Below, piece by piece: positions 50,889 to 59,232 of a stretch of 64,000 nucleotides of DNA. A program made the position numbers and the translations under genes. The stretch comes from SIG603 sp963589785 (GTDB lineage Bacteria; Bacillota; Clostridia; Oscillospirales; Acutalibacteraceae), in the NCBI GenBank assembly GCA_963589785.1, contig CAVAMJ010000001.1:1-64000 (forward strand), given 5' to 3'. Below the pieces are notes generated by a model. It was not told the origin of the DNA. It ran no database searches and saw only the letters and a program-made list of their open reading frames with translations. Each line of letters starts with the position of its first letter. Positions within the stretch are counted from its first letter, which is position 1.

Positions 50889-52097
50889 TTAAGCTGTTAC
50901 TGCGTTGTCTGTGAGCCAGTTGAGAACCTTATTCTCGAGAACTACCATCTTGATGTAAGGAAGTCCGTAGCTGTCCTCATATGTGGAATAATCCTCTGTG
51001 CTCATGTTCTCGAGGAAGTAAGCCTTGATGTCGTCCTCAGAAACGGAGATATTCTGCTTCTCTGCAACAGCCTGAAGTGCGAGGAAGTAGTTAGCACTCT
51101 TTGTGTTGCTCTCCTTCTGGTTCTCCTTGAGAGTCTCAACATTTTCTACACCGACATAGCTTGAAAGGAAGCTGTCAAGAGATACACCGTAGTTGTTTGC
51201 GTAGGTTGTGTAGTAGTTGACCATGTTTCTCTCCTGAACAGCGAGAACTGCGTCAGGGAGGTTTTCAACCTGGATATTATTAGAGAACCAGTCCTGAACA
51301 TAAGTCTGCTTGTTGGAATTCTCAAGCTTAGCCTTAATGCCAGCCTTCATCTCATCGACTGTGTTCCAGCCGTAAGACTCGGAGAGGTTATCCTTGACGA
51401 GGTCGTCTGTAATCTCAACTTCGTTAGTCTCAATGATGTAGTTGATTGTTGTGACAAAGACAGCGTCCTTGTTAGCAAGCTCCATTGTGTTTCCGTCAGC
51501 ATCTGTGGAGTCGGAGTAGCCGTCCGGGAATGTAACCTCAACATTGACTGTCTCGCCCGGCTTGTGGCCAACGAGCTGATCGAGGAAATCATCAATATAC
51601 TGAGTTGTGCCGATTGTGACATCTGTGCCTGAACCGTTTGTTGTGCCGCCTGTGAACTCTACGCCGTCAACGCTTCCTACGTAGTCGATGTTAACAGTGT
51701 CTCCGTCCTTAACCTCTCTGTCAGTTACATAAGATTCAGATGTTACGACATTTGCAAGATAGCTTGACTTTGCCTCGCTCATAACGTCGTCGTCAGAAAC
51801 CTCATAGTCGGAAGCGGCAATGCTTATCTTGTCGTATCCGTCAGGAAGTGTTACATAATCGGAAGCGACGATACCGTCATAGTATCCGTTGTCGTCGACG
51901 CCCTCGCTGTAATCCTCAAGTGGAGTCATTGTTGTGCTTGTTGAGCTGCTCTCTGCGCTGTCTGTGCTTGACTCGCTTGTGCTTGTTTCGGAGCTTGATG
52001 AGCTTGTATCATCTGATGAAGCCGAGCAAGCTGCCATGCTCAAACACATAGAAGCAGCAGCCAACACAGCAAGTACTTTTCTTAAATTCTTAGACAT
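50889..52097 (-). CDS. Extracellular trigger-factor-like foldase lipoprotein (FKBP domain)
   Basis: This 402-residue exported lipoprotein has lipobox SMAAC (Cys24), a long Ser/Thr/Glu spacer (25-70), an FKBP-type prolyl isomerase domain (about 130-215; GDTVNIDYVGSVDGVEFTGGT, IDDFLDQLVGHKPGETVNVEVTFPDGY) and a helical C-terminal domain like that of trigger factor (about 225-400). The ribosome-binding N-domain of trigger factor is absent. It probably folds secreted proteins outside the membrane, comparable in role to PrsA. This is inferred from architecture. The promoter lies at 52200-52228. Confidence 0.85.
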   Translation of the reverse strand: MSKNLRKVLAVLAAASMCLSMAACSASSDDTSSSSSETSTSESSTDSAESSSTSTTMTPLEDYSEGVDDNGYYDGIVASDYVTLPDGYDKISIAASDYEVSDDDVMSEAKSSYLANVVTSESYVTDREVKDGDTVNIDYVGSVDGVEFTGGTTNGSGTDVTIGTTQYIDDFLDQLVGHKPGETVNVEVTFPDGYSDSTDADGNTMELANKDAVFVTTINYIIETNEVEITDDLVKDNLSESYGWNTVDEMKAGIKAKLENSNKQTYVQDWFSNNIQVENLPDAVLAVQERNMVNYYTTYANNYGVSLDSFLSSYVGVENVETLKENQKESNTKSANYFLALQAVAEKQNISVSEDDIKAYFLENMSTEDYSTYEDSYGLPYIKMVVLENKVLNWLTDNAVTA

Positions 52098-52199
52098 TGT
52101 GATTTTTTCCTTTCGATTTCATAAATTCATCTTTCGATTCATTCTGAATTTTTCCGCATTTACATTCTGTCTTAGCGACTTATAAAAACACGCATTTAG

Positions 52200-52228
52200 A
52201 TTATAACAATCCTAAAATGACAATTCAA
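52200..52228 (-). promoter_or_regulatory. Promoter of the foldase lipoprotein gene
   Basis: TTGAAT (52223-52228) and TATAAT (52200-52205) on the minus strand, 17-base spacer, with about 95 bases of leader. Confidence 0.65.
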
Positions 52229-52317
52229 GTCGCAAAGCGTTAAAGAACGGCTCCAAAAAGTTAATTTTGCGTGAATTTTTATTTGCGGTTTTACTTTTGC
52301 GTTAAGAACAAAAACAA

Positions 52318-52349
52318 AGAATCCCGAAAGCTTAATGCCTTCGGGATTT
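52318..52349 (-). terminator. tRNA-Leu terminator
   Basis: AATCCCGAAGG and CTTTCGGGATT pair on the minus strand and are followed by CTTTGTTTTTG, directly after the tRNA. Confidence 0.78.
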
Positions 52350-52353
52350 TCTT

Positions 52354-52437
52354 TGGTGCGCGAGACGGGACTTGAACCCGTACGTCGTAGACACACGCAC
52401 CTCAAACGTGCCTGTCTGCCAATTCCAGCACTCGCGC
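52354..52437 (-). tRNA. tRNA-Leu (anticodon GAG)
   Basis: The acceptor stem is GCGCGAG/CTCGCGC with encoded ACCA. Anticodon stem CACGT/GCGTG holds loop TTGAGGT, placing GAG at 34-36. A long variable arm and T-arm ACGGG-TTCAAGT-CCCGT follow. The long variable arm confirms a leucine-class tRNA. Confidence 0.95.
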
Positions 52438-52496
52438 ATATTAAGTTCGCTTTGTGACTTTCGATTTGTTTTGTCGTTCGTCACTCAACGATATTT

Positions 52497-52525
52497 ATTA
52501 TACTCACTCATCATTCATTTGTCAA
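52497..52525 (-). promoter_or_regulatory. tRNA-Leu promoter
   Basis: Perfect TTGACA (52520-52525) and TATAAT (52497-52502) on the minus strand with a 17-base spacer, though about 55 bases before the tRNA. Confidence 0.8.
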
Positions 52526-52571
52526 GAGTTTTTTAAAACTTTTTTTATTTTTTTAAAATCGACTTTTCAAA

Positions 52572-53939
52572 TCAATTTAAGTAAGCATTTCGAAACAACA
52601 CAAGGTCACTTGTATCGACGCTTCCGTCTCCGTTCATATCGCCCGCGAGGATAGCCGCTTCTTCAAGTTCGCTCTTACCGATTAAATACTCTTCCAAGAG
52701 ATTTAAATCCTCGGTATTAGCTGTTCCGTTGTTATTTATATCACCTTTGACACAAATTGTCAAGCTTTTTTTCGAAAAAGAAATAATCATTCCTGTTTTA
52801 ACGCTTCCGCTCGTCACTTCCTTGCCGCCAAACGTGACTGACGCCCCAGATTCCTTTATGAGTGAAGACACACTGTCCCCCACATTCAAGAAGAGATAGC
52901 CGCCCTCGATATTCCAAGTATCGGGAAAATCCTTTTCATCTTCCTTTTCCTCGTCCTTTTCCTCAGAGGATTCGTTTCTCACGCTAAAGCTGTTATACGG
53001 GTAAAAAGAAAGTTTGCTTCCAGTCTTAGTGACAACTCCATTTTCTCCCACAGCAAAGATATTTTCGTTCACCGTGTATCTAATATCAAGATTTCCGTCA
53101 CGGTCGCAGTGAACTATCGTCCTGCTTGCCGGCACACCGAAAAAGCCGCCGACACCGTCAGCACTGAAGCTAATCACGCTCTTAGCACCCGCCGTAGACT
53201 CATAATCCGGCAGTGTACCCGTGCCGTAAAGCACCTTATTTTCGGAAAGCGAGAAAAATTCTCCGCTGACATCGATATAAGACTCCGCGCTAATCATTAC
53301 AGCGGGAACATTTCCCGTGACAAATTCCTTTTCAAGCTGAACTGACGAGCCGCCAACGCTGTACCGCATAAGCTTATTCTCGGCATAGACAAAAAGCTTG
53401 CCGCCAAAGACAAGTATAGATTTAATCTTATCGGAATAGTTTAGAGTCGTGTTCGCTCCCATATAAAAGCTTATATTAAGCCTTGAGCGAGAGCTTTCGT
53501 TCGTGTAAAACACATTTCCAAAGTCATCCGCAGTAATCTGATGAATATCGCCGTAATCTCCGTCAATGGTTCTCACATTTCTGACCGTAAGAGAGCTTAA
53601 TTCACATTCACGCATCAAAATTCCGCCCACTCCGTCAGAAAAAAGATAAAGTCGGTTGTTTATAAAGCTTGCACTCATCGAGCCTTTTCCCAAGTCCGTG
53701 CTCTCTGATTCAAGCATATTTCCGCTGACACTGAATCTATATATCTTCCCGTCAGCTACAAGATAATTCTTTCCGCCAACGCTGTCAAAGGCATAGAGCT
53801 TCCCGTCAGAATTTTCCGAGATCGTATAAACCTTCCCGTCAAAAGCGTTTTTCACCTCTGCAAAGGCAGTTTCTGAAGCGAAGATAACAAAAAAGAGCAT
53901 CAAAACAAAAAGTACTGCGATAAATCGAGACTTTTTCAT
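52572..53939 (-). CDS. Secreted dockerin-containing protein
   Basis: This 455-residue exported protein has a signal peptide (about 1-27, ending TAFA). A repetitive beta-rich region (about 30-300; units such as GKLYAFDSVGGKNYLVADGKIYRFS and NNRLYLFSDGVGG suggest a propeller) is followed by an acidic EEKDEEKEDEKD linker and a small beta domain. A C-terminal type I dockerin has two calcium-binding repeats (GDINNNGTANTEDLNLLEEYL and GDMNGDGSVDTSDLVLFRNAYL). Dockerins bind cohesins, so it may join a surface complex. There is no catalytic domain that I recognise. ATG 53939 is chosen over the GTG at 53948. Confidence 0.85.
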   Translation of the reverse strand: MKKSRFIAVLFVLMLFFVIFASETAFAEVKNAFDGKVYTISENSDGKLYAFDSVGGKNYLVADGKIYRFSVSGNMLESESTDLGKGSMSASFINNRLYLFSDGVGGILMRECELSSLTVRNVRTIDGDYGDIHQITADDFGNVFYTNESSRSRLNISFYMGANTTLNYSDKIKSILVFGGKLFVYAENKLMRYSVGGSSVQLEKEFVTGNVPAVMISAESYIDVSGEFFSLSENKVLYGTGTLPDYESTAGAKSVISFSADGVGGFFGVPASRTIVHCDRDGNLDIRYTVNENIFAVGENGVVTKTGSKLSFYPYNSFSVRNESSEEKDEEKEDEKDFPDTWNIEGGYLFLNVGDSVSSLIKESGASVTFGGKEVTSGSVKTGMIISFSKKSLTICVKGDINNNGTANTEDLNLLEEYLIGKSELEEAAILAGDMNGDGSVDTSDLVLFRNAYLN

Positions 53940-53984
53940 GATGCTCACTTCTTTCGTAATTATTAAAATAAAAGTAACAGAAAT

Positions 53985-54977
53985 TTATTTCAAAGCTTTT
54001 CTTGCCGCCTCGAAAAGTCCTGTCATATAGTCATTGTGAATATCGGGGATAACCTTGATTTCGGGAGTAAATTTATCTCCCACAGACTTTCTTACCTCGT
54101 CTCTCAGCAAATCAATATTCATATCGGAGGTTGCAGAGCCTCTGATATAAACAACATCGACGCCCAAAAGCACCGTGCTAATGAAAATGAAATTTCTAAG
54201 CTTAGTGTTTGGATGAGCGAGAATCTGAGAATCGTCAATCATGCCGAACTTTGTGCCCGCAATGTGGTGTGCGAATTTCGCAGGACCATCGAGCACCTCA
54301 CCGTTTACAACGACGCCCGCACCGAACGAGCCGCCCTCGGGACGGTAAGCAAGCGACATAATGTACGGCTTTTCCCTACTTGAGTTGAGGTATGTGCCGG
54401 CAGATGTGAAATACATATCGTTGCCGACTATAAGCTTAATGCCGAATTCGTCCTCTAATAGTCCCTTGAGATTGATTCCCTCGAGAGAATCAAAATCGCA
54501 GTGGTCAACTACCCCGTTTTCGTCAATCGAACCGGGGATACCGAGCACAGCAAGCTGGACTTTTGGAAATTCCGCAAGAGTACTGCTAAGCACTGTTCTT
54601 AGCTGACCTGCCGCAATAGAGCGGTTAGAACGAGTCTCTGTCTCCTTGAGGATTTCTCCCTTGAAATTATAAACTCTTAGTCTGACAGCAGGAATATCCG
54701 CGTTGTTATCAGCATAAATGCAGATAATATGCGTGTAGTCGGGATTTATGCAGAACTGTCTTGCCGGTCTGCCGCCGCTTGATTCCGCAAGTTCCAATTC
54801 CGTCACTATGCCCAACTCGATAAGCTCCGAGAGCATCGAGGTACATGTAGCAAGGGACAGTCCTGTTCTTGTTGCTATTTGTTTTTTTGTAAGAATATCC
54901 GCTTCCATGAGCGTATCTCTTATTAAATTTAAATTGAAATCCTTGATTTCTGCCGTATTCTTAGCCTGAGTGCCCAT
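53985..54977 (-). CDS. ROK-family transcriptional regulator
   Basis: This 330-residue protein has an N-terminal winged helix (about 15-65; LTKKQIATRTGLSLATCTSMLSELIELGIV) and a ROK/sugar-kinase-like domain (about 85-325; YNFKGEILKET, GIPGSIDENGVV, GNDMYFTSAGTY, GGSFGAGVVVNGEVLDG). The Cys cluster that binds zinc in most ROK proteins is absent, so it is probably a non-kinase sugar-responsive repressor. AGGTG precedes the ATG. It lies 45 bases upstream of the dockerin gene on the same strand, so it may regulate it or share a transcript. Confidence 0.85.
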   Translation of the reverse strand: MGTQAKNTAEIKDFNLNLIRDTLMEADILTKKQIATRTGLSLATCTSMLSELIELGIVTELELAESSGGRPARQFCINPDYTHIICIYADNNADIPAVRLRVYNFKGEILKETETRSNRSIAAGQLRTVLSSTLAEFPKVQLAVLGIPGSIDENGVVDHCDFDSLEGINLKGLLEDEFGIKLIVGNDMYFTSAGTYLNSSREKPYIMSLAYRPEGGSFGAGVVVNGEVLDGPAKFAHHIAGTKFGMIDDSQILAHPNTKLRNFIFISTVLLGVDVVYIRGSATSDMNIDLLRDEVRKSVGDKFTPEIKVIPDIHNDYMTGLFEAARKALK

Positions 54978-55154
54978 GTGTCACCTGATTTTTCTTTTAT
55001 ACACCTATAATACACCTATTTCGAACTAAGCAAAGCCACAGTGCTCTGCGTGTTCTTTCCTTGTTTAAGTATATAACAGTTAATTTATTTTGTCACTAAG
55101 TTTTTGTGTTAAAATTACAGTTTTTTCACATTTATACTGTCATTTGTGCAAAAT

Positions 55155-56519
55155 TCAGGCTACACTTCTCATCAGCTTTCTGTATGCAATCCACCACATC
55201 AAGCCGAGTACTACGGACGAAACCGCCCAGCTTATCGGGAAGCAATAGTAGATAGTCTCGATTGTTCTGTGTAAAGGAAAAACGGTGACAAGCCAAAGAA
55301 GTCTCAAACCGCATATGCAGATGATCATAGTAACGGTAGGTGTTGTCGAAATTCCCATTCCTCTCAGTGAAGCGATGAAAACATCCATGATAGCATTTAG
55401 CCAAAGGAAAAAGACAACCCATGCGATTCTGACAACACCGACTGCAATGACTTGTTCGCTGTCGGCACTTGACGTGTAAAGACCGAGAAGCTGTTCGTCA
55501 AAGCTCCAAACAATGAAACCGAGCACAAACGATACTCCCGCATTGAGAAGCATGGTTATTCCCGTTATCTTTTTGATTGACTTGTAATTTCCCGCACCGA
55601 TATTCTGGCTGATGAATGTCATTGTGGCACTCGAGAAATTCATTCCTACATAGACGAAGGTCTCGATGTTCGATGCCGCAGAGTTGCCCGCAACCATAAC
55701 GGACGAATCGAACGAATTTATCGAAGACTGAACGACAAGGTTTGAAAGTGCGAACATAGCCTGCTGAATTCCGGCCGGAATACCGATTCTGAGTATCTCC
55801 GCACTTATCCCTTTATTTAGTCTAAGCTTGCTTAGGTGAAGCTTTGTAGCATCATTCTCCTTAAAAAGTGCGAAAACTATCAAGACGCTCGAGAGAGCAT
55901 TTGAAACTGTAGTGGCAAGGGCAACTCCCGCTACTCCCATATGAAAGACGACGACAAAAACAAGGTTAAGTATGATATTGAGAACACCGCTTATCGAAAG
56001 ATAGAAAACAGGTCTTCTCGTGTCTCCCTTACTTCTGAGGACCGCCGCACCGAAGTTATACACCAAAAAGAAAATCGCACCGCTGAAATATATTTTCAGA
56101 TACAATACGCTCAAATCTATGATTGATGAAGGTGTGCTCATAGCCCTCAAGAGCGGCTTTGCGAGAAGCAGTCCAGCCACCGTCAGAATAACACCGCTTA
56201 TAACAGAGAGCATCATCGATGTATGAACGGCTAACGATACCTTCTCTTCGTTCTTTGCACCGAAGAACCTGGCAATGACAACATTAGCGCCCATGGCTAA
56301 GCCATTGAACATTGTGACCATGAGAAAGCACAGCGACGATGTCGCACCGACCGCCGCCAATGCGTTGTCTCCCGCAAATCTTCCGACTACTATCGTATCC
56401 GCAGTATTGAAGCACATCTGCAAAAGCGTGGTTATCATGAGCGGAACGGAAAATTTAATTACATTTTGAAAAATCGGCCCGTTGACCATGTCCATTGTAT
56501 GACTTTTCTTAACTGCCAT
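55155..56519 (-). CDS. MATE-family efflux pump (second copy)
   Basis: This 454-residue membrane antiporter has twelve hydrophobic segments and the signature FSVPLMITTLLQMCFNTADTIVVGRFAGDNALAAVGAT, plus a mirrored second half from about residue 240 (GIPAGIQQAMFALSNLVVQSSINSFDS). It belongs to the DinF/NorM-like group. The substrate is unknown and it is clearly divergent from the MATE gene at 12.5-13.9 kb. GAGGAGG precedes the ATG. Its 5' region contains 65-base tandem repeats, which is unusual for such a gene. Confidence 0.92.
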   Translation of the reverse strand: MAVKKSHTMDMVNGPIFQNVIKFSVPLMITTLLQMCFNTADTIVVGRFAGDNALAAVGATSSLCFLMVTMFNGLAMGANVVIARFFGAKNEEKVSLAVHTSMMLSVISGVILTVAGLLLAKPLLRAMSTPSSIIDLSVLYLKIYFSGAIFFLVYNFGAAVLRSKGDTRRPVFYLSISGVLNIILNLVFVVVFHMGVAGVALATTVSNALSSVLIVFALFKENDATKLHLSKLRLNKGISAEILRIGIPAGIQQAMFALSNLVVQSSINSFDSSVMVAGNSAASNIETFVYVGMNFSSATMTFISQNIGAGNYKSIKKITGITMLLNAGVSFVLGFIVWSFDEQLLGLYTSSADSEQVIAVGVVRIAWVVFFLWLNAIMDVFIASLRGMGISTTPTVTMIICICGLRLLWLVTVFPLHRTIETIYYCFPISWAVSSVVLGLMWWIAYRKLMRSVA

Positions 56520-56576
56520 CTTTCTTTCCTCCTCGATATGAATAAGATTTTACAATCTTTGATTAGCAAATAATTT

Positions 56577-56735
56577 AGATTTAAATCAAGGCAAGTTCTG
56601 CTTTTCTTGTGTTAAGAAATATTGGAGTAAAATTACACACAAGATTTAAATCCGAGCAAATTCCGCTTTGCTTGCAAAAAGCAATATTCGAGAACAATTG
56701 CAAGTAAGATTATATCGAGAAAATTCTATTCGTCA
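56577..56735 (-). repeat. Imperfect tandem repeat, 65-base period
   Basis: Copies begin at 56577, 56642 and 56707 (the last partial), each opening AGATTTAAATC or a close variant. They then share GCAAATTC-GCTTT-CTTG and AATATT-GAG blocks with substitutions. They fill much of the 375-base gap between fba and the MATE start. No gene was seen in them. Confidence 0.7.
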
Positions 56736-56821
56736 AGCACACGCATTAAAGCGATAAATTTTCTTATTGCCAAATCCGAATTTTATTGTTACAAAGCATA
56801 ATTCATATGCTTAAATCACGC

Positions 56822-56858
56822 AAAAAGGCCGGATAAAGTCCGAAGACCTTATCCGACC
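56822..56858 (-). terminator. fba terminator
   Basis: A long minus-strand stem GGTCGGATAAGGTC/GACTTTATCCGGCC with a TTCG tetraloop is followed by five T. Confidence 0.93.
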
Positions 56859-56894
56859 TCAGTCAGAACATATTAAGCTCTAAAATATGACAAA

Positions 56895-57758
56895 TTATGC
56901 CTTATCAACAGAACCGAAAAGCTCCATCTTCTCTTTTACTGTAGCCTTGATTGCCTCAAAGCCAGGTGCGAGAAGCTTTCTTGGGTCGAAGCCCTTACCC
57001 TCGAGGTCCTTACCTGCCTCAACATAAGCACGTGTAGCCTCCTGGAATGCGAGCTGGCACTCTGTGTTAACGTTGATCTTGGAAACACCGAGAGTGATAG
57101 CCTTCTTGATCATGTCTGCAGGGATACCTGTGCCGCCGTGAAGAACGAGAGGCATAACGCCTGTCTTCTGCTGAACTGCATCGAGAGTCTCGAAAGAAAG
57201 TCCCGGCCAGTTTGCAGGATACTTACCGTGGATGTTACCGATACCTGCTGCGAGCATATCTACGCCGAGATCAGCGATAGCCTTGCACTCGTCAGGATCT
57301 GCACACTCACCCATACCGACAACGCCGTCTTCCTCGCCGCCGATTGAACCAACCTCAGCCTCGATAGAAAGACCGAGCTGATGAGCAACTGCTACGAGCT
57401 CCTTTGTCTTCTCGATGTTCTCCTCGATCGGATAGTGAGATCCGTCGAACATGATTGATGTGAAGCCGGCCTTGATGCACTTATAGCATCCGTCATATGT
57501 GCCGTGGTCGAGGTGAAGAGCAACAGGAACAGTGATTCCGAGGCTCTCGTCCATAGCCTTAACCATAGCTGCAACAGTCTCAAAGCCTGTCATGTACTTA
57601 CCTGCACCCTCAGATACACCAAGGATAACCGGGCTGTTGAGCTCCTGAGCTGTGAGAAGAATTGCCTTTGTCCACTCAAGGTTGTTGATATTGAACTGGC
57701 CGACAGCATAGTGTCCGGCTTTAGCCTTCTTAAGCATTTCGCTTGCTGATACTAACAT
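56895..57758 (-). CDS. fba: Class II fructose-bisphosphate aldolase
   Basis: This metal-dependent glycolytic/gluconeogenic enzyme splits fructose 1,6-bisphosphate. It is 287 residues, the FbaA/GatY-type. It has HLDHGTYDGCYKCIKAGFTSIMFDGSHYPIEENI (first His/Asp zinc site), EAEVGSIGGEEDGV, the GNIHGKYP His and PLVLHGGTGIPADMIKKAITLGVSKINVNTE (third His and phosphate loop). GatY/KbaY-type tagatose aldolases look similar, but the length and motifs favour fructose bisphosphate. GGAGG precedes the ATG. It is a single gene with its own promoter (57793-57821). Confidence 0.93.
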   Translation of the reverse strand: MLVSASEMLKKAKAGHYAVGQFNINNLEWTKAILLTAQELNSPVILGVSEGAGKYMTGFETVAAMVKAMDESLGITVPVALHLDHGTYDGCYKCIKAGFTSIMFDGSHYPIEENIEKTKELVAVAHQLGLSIEAEVGSIGGEEDGVVGMGECADPDECKAIADLGVDMLAAGIGNIHGKYPANWPGLSFETLDAVQQKTGVMPLVLHGGTGIPADMIKKAITLGVSKINVNTECQLAFQEATRAYVEAGKDLEGKGFDPRKLLAPGFEAIKATVKEKMELFGSVDKA

Positions 57759-57792
57759 AATACTTCCTCCAAAGCAGAAATTTTGTACCTAC

Positions 57793-57821
57793 ATTATAAT
57801 TCACATATGGTTAAATTGCAA
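57793..57821 (-). promoter_or_regulatory. fba promoter
   Basis: TTGCAA (57816-57821) and TATAAT (57793-57798) on the minus strand, 17-base spacer, 34 bases before the start codon. Confidence 0.78.
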
Positions 57822-57918
57822 GCTTTAATATGTTTTCGAGGTAAAAACGGGAGATTTTTATACAGCTTAAATATATCGATATTTTCTGTTCAAACTGCGA
57901 AATTCTCGGCTTGTATAA

Positions 57919-57945
57919 AGAAAAAGCAGAACCGAAGTCCTGCTT
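57919..57945 (-). terminator. Terminator of the MacB-type exporter operon
   Basis: AAGCAGGAC/GTTCTGCTT around a TTCG tetraloop on the minus strand, followed by TTTCTTT. Confidence 0.88.
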
Positions 57946-57966
57946 TTTTAGGTTTGTTAAAATTAA

Positions 57967-59229
57967 TCAGTCGTGTCTCAAAGCGTCAATCGGATTGAGG
58001 TTGGATGCCTTGACAGCCGGGAAAAGACCGAATATAACGCCTATTCCCATGGAGAAAGCAACAGCAACTATCATTGCCGGAACGCTGAGCGCAAACGGCG
58101 TCTGCATGACATTGGAAATTACCTTTGCCAGTGCGATACCGGCTACGATACCGATGAGACCGCCGAGGCTTGTAAGTGCAACAGCCTCTGTGAGGAACTG
58201 AGCACGGATACGCTTCTTAGGAGCACCGATAGCAATCTTAAGACCGATTTCACGGGTTCTCTCTGTGACGGAAACAAGCATAATGTTCATAACGCCGATA
58301 CCGCCGACCAAGAGTGAGATACTTGCAATCCAAACAAGCATCTTGTTTGTCTCGTTGGAGAGTTCCTGCTGATTTTTGAGCTCCTGAAGGAGATCCTGGC
58401 TCTTGTATTTATATGTCTGACCGTCCTGTTCGCTTGTCTGAACGTACAGATTGAGGTAATCTGCAACGCTCTTTCCGGCAGCTGACATATCATTGGTTGA
58501 TGATGCTTTAATTACGACATTCTGAGCCTCATCGAAATTATAGAAATTCGGCCAGTCACTCTGAGAAATATAGATTGAACCCGTTGTCGAGTTACTCTCG
58601 ACATAGTTGTAGTAATCGTCCTCAGACTCGATGTTCGGCTCATACGGATTAAGCTCCTCTATGACACCGACGACCGTTGACGGAACACCTCTTATCTCAA
58701 TCGTCTTTCCGACAGGATTTGTCGAACCGAAGATTGTGGATGCCGCAGAAGAATCAATAATACAAACATTGGAATGATTCTTGAGGTCCTTATCAGTGAA
58801 AAGTCTGCCCTTCTTTACGATGTAGCCGCAGGTATCAAAATAATCGTTGGTAACACCTAAAACATTGGTTGAATACTGCGTATTGCCGTAATAGATGTAG
58901 CTTTCGCTTCTCTGATTGTAGCTTGAAGCAGCTGCGACATTATCGAGACCTCTGATAGACTCCATCATAGAATCCGTAACCGGATAAACGCCCGATGCCG
59001 ATTCATAATCGGAATAATAGAACTGCCAGCTGTCAGAATAAAGCTGAACCTGTACCAAATTGTTTCCGTTACCGATAAGCTTTTCCTTGAGTCTTTCGTT
59101 TGTTCCCTGAATAGCCGAAACAATTGCGATAATAGCCGCAATACCGATGATGATACCGAGCATTGTGAGAAGTGAACGAAGCTTGTGGGACCAAATACCT
59201 TTAAATGAAAGTTTTAGATTTTCTATCAT
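57967..59229 (-). CDS. MacB/FtsX-type ABC transporter permease
   Basis: This 420-residue membrane component has one N-terminal helix (MIENLKLSFKGIWSHKLRSLLTMLGIIIGIAAII), a large extracellular MacB-type core domain (about 45-285), and three C-terminal helices with NIMLVSVTERTREIGLKIAIGA, the FtsX signature, and a closing GLFPAVKASNLNPIDALRHD. GGAGGG precedes the ATG. It is the last gene of a four-gene operon, three bases after the large adaptor. It probably exports a peptide, antimicrobial or lipid. The substrate is not readable. Confidence 0.93.
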   Translation of the reverse strand: MIENLKLSFKGIWSHKLRSLLTMLGIIIGIAAIIAIVSAIQGTNERLKEKLIGNGNNLVQVQLYSDSWQFYYSDYESASGVYPVTDSMMESIRGLDNVAAASSYNQRSESYIYYGNTQYSTNVLGVTNDYFDTCGYIVKKGRLFTDKDLKNHSNVCIIDSSAASTIFGSTNPVGKTIEIRGVPSTVVGVIEELNPYEPNIESEDDYYNYVESNSTTGSIYISQSDWPNFYNFDEAQNVVIKASSTNDMSAAGKSVADYLNLYVQTSEQDGQTYKYKSQDLLQELKNQQELSNETNKMLVWIASISLLVGGIGVMNIMLVSVTERTREIGLKIAIGAPKKRIRAQFLTEAVALTSLGGLIGIVAGIALAKVISNVMQTPFALSVPAMIVAVAFSMGIGVIFGLFPAVKASNLNPIDALRHD

Positions 59230-59232
59230 ATT

